NCBI GenBank assembly: GCA_007745635.1
Contig: CP036272.1
Span: 1,701,911-1,765,910 of the forward strand
Reading direction: 5' to 3'
Origin: Stieleria bergensis
GTDB lineage: Bacteria; Planctomycetota; Planctomycetia; Pirellulales; Pirellulaceae
Length of the DNA: 64,000 bases
The first letter of the stretch is position 1, and each line of letters begins with the position of its first letter. Below, piece after piece: positions 26,927 through 34,838 of this stretch. A program made the position numbers and the translations under genes. The notes beneath the pieces are model-generated. The model was not told the origin of the DNA. It saw only the letters and a program-made list of their open reading frames with translations, and did no database searches.

Positions 26927-29900
26927 TTACTGGTCTGCGTAGACCTTGATGCTTTCTTCTTTGGTCACCGGGACGTCGTTTTGGTCGCTGGTCACGATCG
27001 CTTTGACCAAGTGACTACCCGGTGCGGCACCACGGGCTCGGAAGCGAAGCACAATTTCCTCGTTCGCTTTGAGCAGTCCCCGAGTTGGGAAGGCCACCAC
27101 GCCGTTGCCTTGCGGTGTGAAGTTTGCTTGCTCAAGCAACTCCATTCCCGGCGGCAATTGAACGGCAATGTTGACATTGGTGTCATCACGTGATCCGGTG
27201 TTGGCGACGCGAATTTCGAACGTGGACTCGCCACCGACTTCGATCGGGTCGGCGCTATCTGCGATCGAAAAGGTCAATTCGGCAAGCGCGTCGACATTCA
27301 CCTTGGTTTCGTGCTCCGTCGAAATGTTCAGATCCGCGACTGCTTGGGTCTTCAGGATGCGATTGCCTTCCTGTACCGGTAACAGTGTTAATGGGACGCG
27401 GCCGATTTGCCCAATTGGCAGAACCGGCAGTGACCAGAACACGGCGTGTCGGGCAGCATCATACTGGCCTTCAAAGTCTGTTTTGATGAACGTGAATCCA
27501 CGATCCAGTTGCACGCTTAGTTCGACGTTGGTTGCATCGGCGGTGCCGGTGTTGGCGATTTCGAGGTGATAGGTGGCCTGGCGTTCGAGGAATCGTTTGG
27601 TGGGGCCCGTCAGAGTAGCCTTCAATTCTGGGGCCACCACTTCGACGGCAACCGTGTGAGTCGCGTCCAAGCCATCGTCTCCTTTGACATGGATCTTGTT
27701 TTGCACAATGCCGGGTTTGACCGCTCGCATGCGCAGCAACTGGCGACGCGTTTGACCGGGACCCAGGGTGCCCAGGAAGTTGTCCAGCTGTTTGCCCGCC
27801 GGGTGATTGAGGCCTTCTGGCACGTCTTCTTGAAGCACAACGCCTGTGGCTTCGCCGGTTCCAGGGTTGCTGACTTCGAGTTCGATTTCAAGCTGTTGGC
27901 CGATCAGGACTTTTTCTGGAGCACGCTGTGAAACTTTCAGAGCGGGCCGAGTGCTGATGGTGCGTACCGAGGCCGCTGCCTGAAAGGTGACGCGAGCAAC
28001 GCTGCCCAGTTCACCTTCTTGGTCTGGACGCAATTGCATCGTAATGGTGCGTTCTTGGTTGGGTTCCAAGTCACCGAGTTCCCAGACAAGTTCATCGCTT
28101 GTATTGGGGTTCGGGGTGGGGGTCGCGTCGGTCAGCGTCATGCCGGCTGGGACGCGATCATGGACACGCACATTGAGGGCTTTGGATTTGCCGACGTTGC
28201 GGACTTGAATCAGGAAGCTGGCGGCTTTGCCAACCTTGACTTCTTGCGGGGCGCGTTTCTCGATGACAACCGAGGGGCTTTGGGGGCCGTCCAGGTAACG
28301 GTCGCCTGGAGCCGCCATGGTTGGTCCCACGGTAACGGGGACAGCAGGTGTGGGCTGGGCCTGCAAGTCCACGCTGCGTGGCGTGGCGGAAGCCGGCATC
28401 GTCGGTGTAGAGAATGTCGCCGTCGCTGGCAGTGCCGTCGCTGCAGCGCTGTTTCCAGCAAGTTCATTGGCGGTGGAGAGCGCCGCGGGGGCAGGCGTCT
28501 GAATGCTTTCCGACGCAGGCAGTGAAGCCGCCGCAGGCAGGGCTGCGATCTCTGCTGCTGGGCCGACGGCGGGTTGTGTGTTTTGTCCGGTGCGAAAACC
28601 GATCGTGCGAGCAGGGATCGCGACGCCTTGAGTTGCCGTGGCTGCTGTTGCAGGAGGGCCAACAGGCGGTGAAATCGCTGGCGTGCCCATGGTCAGGCTG
28701 GATCGCGAAGGTGGCGGTACAGGTGCTGGCGCCGCCGCAGGTGCTGGCAGTTCAGCAACGGTTGCCGCTGCATTGGCCGCTGCCGCTGCGGGAGCGCTCA
28801 CGACGGTGCCGTCTTGGCCAATGATAACCGGTTGGCCAACAAAGCCCATCGAGGCCGGCGTGCGGATGGCTGCAGGCTGCGGTGTTGCCGCAGGCTGGGC
28901 AGCCGCGTTGGTTGTGATTTGAGGCGTGGAATGGCCCCCATTTGGTGCAACGTTTGGTGCCGCGTTTGCTGAGGCAACGCTTGGCTGGCTTCCGGGCAGC
29001 AGCAAGCTGTCCGATCGAATTCGCATCGTCGCCTCACCGCGTGGACTGGCAGCGGGTTGCGGATTGCTGAATCCAGTGGCTGTTGTGTTTTCGGGGACAG
29101 ATTCAGTGGCGCGACGTAAATCGTTGGTCGCCCCGGGTGCGGCGCCGGTCTCCGTTGGCAGGCCACGCAGTGAAACGCTTGGCGCGCCGTTGGCTGCCGC
29201 TGAGACAGCAGGGTTGGTGTGAGTTGCAGCGGGCGATGCGACAACCGCTGATCCCACAACCGCTGATCCCACTGCTTGACCCTCGATGGTGACCGTTGGG
29301 TGGATGACCATGCGCGGCGCTGTGGCAGCGGCTTCTGATGCACTGGTTTCAGTCGTTGGTTGGCTTACAGGTCCAGATTCTGTGGGTGCCGATTCGGCAA
29401 GGACCGAGCCCGGTAGATTCAGTGTGTCGGGAAGTGGCATGGCTGGAGCAGCCGCAGCGGTCGTCGATGGCAAACTGATCGCTGGAGCGGCCTTGGTTGG
29501 CGCTTCGGTTTCAGCGGCGGAGCTGGCGGTGCTCTCGAAACTTGGGAAACGCATGCCAGACGCTGCGGCAGCTGGTGCTGCTGCGGCTTCGTTTTCGGCT
29601 GCCGCTTCGTCAGTGGCGGCATCCAGTGTTGCTTCGGTGTAGGCAACCAGTTTGATTGGGTCTTTCACGGGCAACAGCGAATCGCTGGGCGCGTTGTCTT
29701 CCTGGACGCCACTCAGGTGAGAAGCATCGCCACGCAGGTCATCGCTGACCTGTTTGAGGCGGTTGTCGATCTTGCTGAGGTCGGTGCCATCGGCAAGGGT
29801 TGCTGTCGCATCATCCGTCAGGTTGTTGCTGGCCGAAGCGGGGTTGGCGTCGCTATTTCTAAGAAGTAAAGCCAGGGTGGTTGCGACTGCAATGGTGGCA

Positions 29901-29935
29901 ACACCAGCACCGATTTTTAAGCTCAACGCTTTCAT
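26927..29935 (-). CDS. Large DUF11-repeat surface protein
   Basis: A 1002-residue protein with an N-terminal signal anchor (residues 1-27), a roughly 500-residue Ala/Pro/Thr-rich disordered region, and four C-terminal DUF11/CARDB-like beta-sandwich repeats. The repeats start at about residues 545 (IEKRAPQEVKVGKAAS), 665 (VSQRAPEKVLIGQQLE), 775 (LTGPTKRFLERQATY) and 890 (IADSADPIEVGGES); each contains an N-x-G-x-x-x-A/D-x-N-V core. Such repeats are found in cell-wall and surface proteins. It is probably exposed on the outer surface or in the periplasm. Confidence 0.8.
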   Translation of the reverse strand: MKALSLKIGAGVATIAVATTLALLLRNSDANPASASNNLTDDATATLADGTDLSKIDNRLKQVSDDLRGDASHLSGVQEDNAPSDSLLPVKDPIKLVAYTEATLDAATDEAAAENEAAAAPAAAASGMRFPSFESTASSAAETEAPTKAAPAISLPSTTAAAAPAMPLPDTLNLPGSVLAESAPTESGPVSQPTTETSASEAAATAPRMVIHPTVTIEGQAVGSAVVGSAVVASPAATHTNPAVSAAANGAPSVSLRGLPTETGAAPGATNDLRRATESVPENTTATGFSNPQPAASPRGEATMRIRSDSLLLPGSQPSVASANAAPNVAPNGGHSTPQITTNAAAQPAATPQPAAIRTPASMGFVGQPVIIGQDGTVVSAPAAAAANAAATVAELPAPAAAPAPVPPPSRSSLTMGTPAISPPVGPPATAATATQGVAIPARTIGFRTGQNTQPAVGPAAEIAALPAAASLPASESIQTPAPAALSTANELAGNSAAATALPATATFSTPTMPASATPRSVDLQAQPTPAVPVTVGPTMAAPGDRYLDGPQSPSVVIEKRAPQEVKVGKAASFLIQVRNVGKSKALNVRVHDRVPAGMTLTDATPTPNPNTSDELVWELGDLEPNQERTITMQLRPDQEGELGSVARVTFQAAASVRTISTRPALKVSQRAPEKVLIGQQLEIELEVSNPGTGEATGVVLQEDVPEGLNHPAGKQLDNFLGTLGPGQTRRQLLRMRAVKPGIVQNKIHVKGDDGLDATHTVAVEVVAPELKATLTGPTKRFLERQATYHLEIANTGTADATNVELSVQLDRGFTFIKTDFEGQYDAARHAVFWSLPVLPIGQIGRVPLTLLPVQEGNRILKTQAVADLNISTEHETKVNVDALAELTFSIADSADPIEVGGESTFEIRVANTGSRDDTNVNIAVQLPPGMELLEQANFTPQGNGVVAFPTRGLLKANEEIVLRFRARGAAPGSHLVKAIVTSDQNDVPVTKEESIKVYADQ
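29241..29270. repeat. 15-bp duplication in the DUF11 protein gene
   Basis: Two perfect copies of a 15-bp unit containing CAACCGCTGATCCCA give GSAVV twice in the low-complexity region, in frame. Confidence 0.85.
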
Positions 29936-30297
29936 GGGTCAGGGTCCGTCCGTGAGACTGCGGCCGCCAAGACATTTCGCGGCGGCTATTTTTTTAGGGT
30001 CGATAAGTTCTGCTTAGCAAAATTCACCGGGCTGGCAAAAGTCCGCTTCGCTAGGAGCTCCTAGAAAGCGAGCCAGAAATCCGGTGTTGCCGTTGTGGGC
30101 GGTTAAAATAGGAAGTTTTTCCGCTTGAATGCGAACAATGACGGGCCCGGCTGGGGGGAAACTGGTGCTGATTGTTGATCCGGTTGCTATCATAGCGGAA
30201 GAGAATTTCCCCTCCTGGCAGCAGTGGCCCGCTTCGCGCGACCTCCTGCTAGTCCCCGCCTTCCCTGCTCTTCCACTTACGCCTTGAGTTGTCACCG
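29936..30297. other. Intergenic region between divergent genes
   Basis: About 360 bp between the DUF11 gene and the esterase gene. It contains a perfect 14-bp palindrome CTAGGAGCTCCTAG at 30051-30064, a possible operator. No gene seen. Confidence 0.5.
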
Positions 30298-31317
30298 ATG
30301 AGTGTCTTGCGTTTTTTTCCGCACCCTAAAATGGCTTGGTTGACCCGGCGATTCCGCGTTGGCCGGCATCGGATTCAGCTTGGCAAGCTGGTGTTTTGTG
30401 CTGCGGCTGTGGTGATGTTTCCTGTTTCTCTAGCGGCTCAGGCCCCACAGGAGTCTGCTGAGCAGGTTGCTGGCGGCACGGTGGAACATCCACAGCCCTA
30501 CGAACATGGCGTGGATTCACAGCTCAATTCGTCGGTTCCTCAAGGCACTGTTTCACAGCACGTGTGGACCGACAGCAAGGTGTTTGCGGGAACCAAGCGG
30601 CGTTACAGCGTTTACGTGCCGGCTCAATACGACGGCAAGGCGCCAGCGGCGTTGATGGTGTTTCAAGATGGCCACGCTTTCGAAGGGAACACGGGTGAGT
30701 TCCGTGTGCCGATCGTGTTTGACAATCTGATTGCCAAGGGCGACATGCCGGTGACGATCGCGGTCATGATCGATCCCGGGCACACCGGCGAGCTCCCCGA
30801 AAAACGAGGCTGGCGACCTCGCCCAGCCAATCGCAGTGTCGAATACGACAGCATGAACGGCGACTACGCAGAGTTTCTGCTAACCGAGATTCTGCCCGCG
30901 CTAGAGAAGGATTATCGCATCACCAAGAATCCAGAGCTGCGTGCCATTTGTGGAAACAGTTCGGGCGGCATTTGTGCGTTTAGTGTGGCGTGGCACCGCC
31001 CTGATCAGTTTCACAAAGTCCTTAGCCACATCGGTAGTTTCACCAACATTCGTGGTGGGCATGACTATCAGGCTCTGATCCGCAAAACCCCCAAGAAGCC
31101 GTTGCGGGTGTTCCTGCAAGATGGCGCCAATGATTTAGACAACTCGCATGGGAACTGGCCACTTGCCAATCAGCAGATGGCCAAGTCATTGCAGTTCGCC
31201 AAATACGATTACAAATTTGTCTACGGTACCGGTGGCCATAGTGGCAATCACGGCGGGGCAATCTTCCCGGACTCGTTGCGTTGGTTATGGCGAGGCTGGA
31301 AGGAAGGGACGCTGTGA
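30298..31317 (+). CDS. Secreted alpha/beta-hydrolase esterase (Fes/esterase D-like)
   Basis: The 339-residue protein has a basic N-terminus followed by a hydrophobic segment (LVFCAAAVVMFPVSLAAQA), so it is likely exported. The hydrolase domain has a YSVYVPAQYDGKAPAALMV start, the nucleophile region CGNSSGGICAF (S-S-G-G) and a C-terminal His in GTGGHSGNHGG; these suit an enterochelin-esterase-like serine hydrolase. Substrate unknown. ATG 30298 was preferred to TTG 30289. The stop TGA shares a base with the next ATG (TGATG), so translation with the EboD-like gene is coupled. Confidence 0.85.
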   Translation: MSVLRFFPHPKMAWLTRRFRVGRHRIQLGKLVFCAAAVVMFPVSLAAQAPQESAEQVAGGTVEHPQPYEHGVDSQLNSSVPQGTVSQHVWTDSKVFAGTKRRYSVYVPAQYDGKAPAALMVFQDGHAFEGNTGEFRVPIVFDNLIAKGDMPVTIAVMIDPGHTGELPEKRGWRPRPANRSVEYDSMNGDYAEFLLTEILPALEKDYRITKNPELRAICGNSSGGICAFSVAWHRPDQFHKVLSHIGSFTNIRGGHDYQALIRKTPKKPLRVFLQDGANDLDNSHGNWPLANQQMAKSLQFAKYDYKFVYGTGGHSGNHGGAIFPDSLRWLWRGWKEGTL

Positions 31318-32555
31318 TGTTACATTCCAACGATCGAAGTAGCGGACATTCGGAAGTTACCGTGGATGAGTCACACCTGACGGATCGCCCTCGCAAACCT
31401 GCCGACAGCGTTTCCTTTGATGCTGACGTCTCGTTCAGTGTCCCGTTTGTTCATCGCTTGCGCCGAACCGACAACGTCGCAGACCAAGACTTTCACGTTT
31501 TAGTGGAGCTCTTGCATGGCGGTCATGACTTGCCACGCGTGTTGCTCCTTGCCGAGCGACCGGTTGCCGAGGCATCTGAATTCGTGCCTCAGCTCGCTCA
31601 GCGGCTCACCGAGCATCCGGGGGTCAACCTGGTGCGCGAGCTGTACGTGACCGCTGGCGGCGAAGCGGTCAAGAATGATTCGCAGTGCGTTGAATCAATT
31701 CTGCAGTTGATCAATGAACATCACCTGGATCGTCGAAGCTATGTCGTGGCCGTCGGCGGCGGAGCGATGTTGGATGCGGTCGGTTACGCCACCGCAATTG
31801 CTCATCGCGGCGTTCGTCTGATTCGAATTCCGACCACCACACTCGCTCAGGGTGACAGTGGCGTGGGAGTGAAGAATGCGATCAACTACTTCAACAAGAA
31901 AAACTGGGTCGGTACCTTCAGCGTGCCCTGGGCAGTGATCAATGACTCGGCGGTCTTGCAGTCGCTTTCAGATCGCGACTTTTGCAGCGGCTTTAGCGAG
32001 TCTGTCAAAGTCAGTTTGCTCAAGAGTGTTCAGGAATTTGATTGGCTCTGCCGCAACGCCGAACGCATTCAGCGGCGTGATCAAGAGAAGGTCGATCGAG
32101 CCATTGCGGTCAGTTGCCAATTGCATTTGGATCATATCACCAAGGGTGGCGATCCCTTTGAAATGCTAGAAGCCAGGCCGCTGGACTTTGGACACTGGTC
32201 GGCGCATAAGCTAGAGCCACTGACGAACTATCAAGTCCGGCATGGTGAGGCTGTCGCGATCGGTGTTGCGATCGATTGCTTTTACTCGCATTTGAAGCTT
32301 GGCTTGCCCCTGGAAGATGTGCATCGTGTTTGCGATTGCTTAAAGCGTCTGGGGATACCTTTGTGGCACCCCGATTTAGAACCGATGGAACGCTTGCTGG
32401 CTGGCTTGGAAGAGTTTCGCCAGCACCTGGGGGGACGATTGACGATCACGCTGCTGCGACAGATCGGACAAAGTTGCGATGTGCATGAAATCGATCGCGA
32501 AACGATGCACGAAGCACTGAAAATGTTGCAACAATGGAACGCAGCCTCAGCGTAA
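31317..32555 (+). CDS. 3-dehydroquinate synthase-family sugar phosphate cyclase, EboD-like
   Basis: The 412-residue protein has the NAD-binding core VVAVGGGAMLDAVGY and IRIPTTTLAQGDSGVGVKN, and the metal-ligand region with ESVKVSLL, DFGHWSAHKLE and RHGEAVAIG. The set ITKGGDPFE...RPLDFGHWSAHKLE resembles EboD, the cyclase of the eboABCDEF cluster needed for export of certain metabolites. It may alternatively be another sugar-phosphate cyclase; aroB proper lacks these features. No other ebo gene is adjacent. AAGGAAGGG precedes the ATG at 31317. Confidence 0.82.
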   Translation: MLHSNDRSSGHSEVTVDESHLTDRPRKPADSVSFDADVSFSVPFVHRLRRTDNVADQDFHVLVELLHGGHDLPRVLLLAERPVAEASEFVPQLAQRLTEHPGVNLVRELYVTAGGEAVKNDSQCVESILQLINEHHLDRRSYVVAVGGGAMLDAVGYATAIAHRGVRLIRIPTTTLAQGDSGVGVKNAINYFNKKNWVGTFSVPWAVINDSAVLQSLSDRDFCSGFSESVKVSLLKSVQEFDWLCRNAERIQRRDQEKVDRAIAVSCQLHLDHITKGGDPFEMLEARPLDFGHWSAHKLEPLTNYQVRHGEAVAIGVAIDCFYSHLKLGLPLEDVHRVCDCLKRLGIPLWHPDLEPMERLLAGLEEFRQHLGGRLTITLLRQIGQSCDVHEIDRETMHEALKMLQQWNAASA

Positions 32556-32702
32556 CGTTTCGCTGCGCCTGCTGATGCCAGCCAATCTCTCTCCGTCGTT
32601 GGTGCGAGTTTGATTGGCTGCCTACTATCAGGCGTGCGAAACGCCGGGTTTGGTTCCAAATGGATTGCATCACCCTTCGACCGAAGACAGAGCCCGATAA
32701 CA

Positions 32703-33755
32703 ATGGACGTGACATTCAAGCAGCGAGTCAATCAGTTCTGGCTTTGGTTCGAAGGCGTTGCGCCGCGTTTCTATGCTGAGATCGAAGCGGGGAATTGTTC
32801 GGATTTGGTTGATGAGGTGGGCCAGTTTATGGGCCAAACGATGCCCGAACTCGCCTGGGCCTTCGGTCCCGGCGATGGTGGCGGGCATAGCTTTACCGTG
32901 TCCGGTGAAGGTGTTGTTCCCAAGCAACTGCTGGCCGAGTACTGGCATTCACATCAATCCCAGTGCGAGGGCTGGACGTTCTTTCCGTCGCGACAACCAA
33001 ACCATGACGTCGATGGTATTTCTTTGGCAATCGATGGTGTTGGCCAAATTGACGCGAATGACATGCTAGTGCAAACGGTGGTTGACGAGGAAGCCATGGT
33101 GTTCGACATCGTGATTTGGCATCCCTTGTTCGAACAATTTAACCACGAGTTGCAGGTGCAGTTTTCGTTCTTGCTGTTGGATGAAGTCCTGGGGGAATAT
33201 GGCACTCAAGGATGGGTCGGTGGCCTCGAAATGAAGCCGCTCGATGAACAGCAGATTGACGGCAAACGGGTTCATCGCTTAAAGGACCTTCCCAAATTTA
33301 TCGATGGCGTCCAACGTTATCATCAGTGGAATAAGTTGCCTCCTCCGGAGTCCTTTACTGCGTATGCCATTGAGTCCGAAGTTCAGGGGCCTCGGGGGGA
33401 TACGATTGCTGGTGTCACTTGCGTCCCCGGTTTGTTGTTTGAACTGATGGAAGAAGGCGGCCGGCTATCGGAGGATCCCATGGCCGGGACAGGTGCCGAA
33501 TTGGCGTACGTGCAAATCGATTCTGAAGCCTTTCCTGCTGATCAGCAGCCAGAGGCAAGGTACAATCTAGAAGAGCAGATTCAAGAGGCACTTGATGATG
33601 CCAATTGTGGCCGCATCTTGGGAGGTGCGACAGGGACTGAGTTTAACTACATTGACCTGCTGCTGTTCGATGGTGAAGCCTCCCGCAGCGTTGTTGAATC
33701 GGTCTTAACGGGGGTGAATCTGAGTGGGCGCTATCGCTGGAGTCAATTTGCGTGA
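32703..33755 (+). CDS. Hypothetical protein
   Basis: A 350-residue soluble acidic protein, not recognised. It starts FKQRVNQFWLWFEGVAPRFYAEIEAG and has two blocks that look like related alpha/beta folds (residues 1 to about 190 and 190 to 350): the first with GHSFTVSGEGV, the second with DDANCGRILGGATGTEFNYID. No signal peptide or membrane helix. ATG 32703 begins just before the first block; a 31-codon extension lacks protein character. Its last 32 bp overlap the rhomboid-like gene in another frame, so the two are probably co-translated. Confidence 0.7.
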   Translation: MDVTFKQRVNQFWLWFEGVAPRFYAEIEAGNCSDLVDEVGQFMGQTMPELAWAFGPGDGGGHSFTVSGEGVVPKQLLAEYWHSHQSQCEGWTFFPSRQPNHDVDGISLAIDGVGQIDANDMLVQTVVDEEAMVFDIVIWHPLFEQFNHELQVQFSFLLLDEVLGEYGTQGWVGGLEMKPLDEQQIDGKRVHRLKDLPKFIDGVQRYHQWNKLPPPESFTAYAIESEVQGPRGDTIAGVTCVPGLLFELMEEGGRLSEDPMAGTGAELAYVQIDSEAFPADQQPEARYNLEEQIQEALDDANCGRILGGATGTEFNYIDLLLFDGEASRSVVESVLTGVNLSGRYRWSQFA

Positions 33756-34362
33756 AGTCAAGCAAGCCGCCTATTGGGTCGGCATCTTGCTGTTGGTGTT
33801 CTGGCTGGTTCGGATTGTCGATAGCATTGTCCCAGCGAACTTAACGGAATTCGGGTTGACGCCGCGAACCGTGTCTGGCCTGGTTGGCATTGTGACCATG
33901 CCACTGTTGCACGCCGATTACGCCCAGTTAACCGCAAATTCCATCTCAATCGCGATCCTGTGTTCGCTGTTGATTTTGGTGCAGAGATCGAATGCCTGGT
34001 GGATTCTGGCGGGGATTTGGCTTGGCAGTGGAGTCGTGATTTGGTGTGTGGGCGACGCCAGTACTCAGGTCGGGGCAACCGCGCTCGGCGCTGGGATGAT
34101 CGGTTACCTGATCCTGCATGGATTTTTAAACAGCCGTCCGCTGACCATCATTGTCGCAATCTTGGTTGCGGTCTTCTTTGGTGGCACCATCACCAGTGGC
34201 ATGTTTCAAGCGGTTGAAGGTCCAGACCATTGGCGAACCTATGCAAGCGGTTTTGTGGTGGGGCTCGCAATGGCCTACCTTGCCCATCGATTCTCGCCCA
34301 AGACACCTCAAGCAATTGCCAGTACCGATCAAGCGGACCGCAAGAACCACGCTTCGGAATAA
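33724..34362 (+). CDS. Rhomboid-like membrane protein lacking catalytic Ser and His
   Basis: The 212-residue protein aligns with the planctomycete type of rhomboid protease: FGLTPRTVSGLVGIVTMPLLHADYAQLTANS keeps the H...AN motif. The nucleophile motif GASG, however, is replaced by VGATALGAG (Ser to Thr), and the catalytic His of the last helix motif (usually HxxG) is replaced by Tyr in WRTYASGFVVG. About six membrane helices are predicted. The protein is therefore probably an inactive (iRhom/derlin-like) member. GTG 33724 overlaps the upstream gene by 32 bp; a TTG at 33748 with GGAG upstream is an alternative start. Confidence 0.75.
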   Translation: MGAIAGVNLREVKQAAYWVGILLLVFWLVRIVDSIVPANLTEFGLTPRTVSGLVGIVTMPLLHADYAQLTANSISIAILCSLLILVQRSNAWWILAGIWLGSGVVIWCVGDASTQVGATALGAGMIGYLILHGFLNSRPLTIIVAILVAVFFGGTITSGMFQAVEGPDHWRTYASGFVVGLAMAYLAHRFSPKTPQAIASTDQADRKNHASE

Positions 34363-34838
34363 AAGCGTCCCAAAAGAGACGCGGAAACACGGAAACACGG
34401 AGGCATGGAGCGTGCCAGTGGACCTTTGATCCGTGCTGTATGGGTGTTTCAAATCAGGTGATGTTCTTCCCGTGAAAGGCTTCCAGCCGGAACGGCAGTT
34501 CACAGCCGTGAAGGCGAAGCCACTCGACTTAAAAACAAAGTATTTCTTCGACAAGCTCACGCCCCCACCGTCGGCACGGACGTAGGGTGCCGTGTTTGCC
34601 TTGGTTCGTTCGGCAGCGAGTGTAGAACACCTACGGCGTTCGGCAGATGGATCGCCACGCTTACCCAGGGTGCGCTGCGCGACCCTGGGCTGTGAGTATG
34701 GAACACCTACGGCGTTCGGCACGGACGTAGGGTGCCGAGCTTGCACGCACCAGTGCTTTGGAAGATTTTGAACTCGGTTGGTGCGTGCAAGCACATACAC
34801 CAAGCCGGACGTGTTGGGGATTGAATCGGCAAACGCTT
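34363..34838. repeat. Intergenic block of direct repeats and a hairpin
   Basis: Two repeat pairs: GAACACCTACGGCGTTCGGC at 34625 and 34701, and CGGCACGGACGTAGGGTGCC at 34572 and 34717. A strong hairpin (stem CCCAGGGT/ACCCTGGG, extended by GCGC) lies between them at about 34664-34690. No gene was found. This layout resembles REP/BIME-like dispersed elements. Confidence 0.75.
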
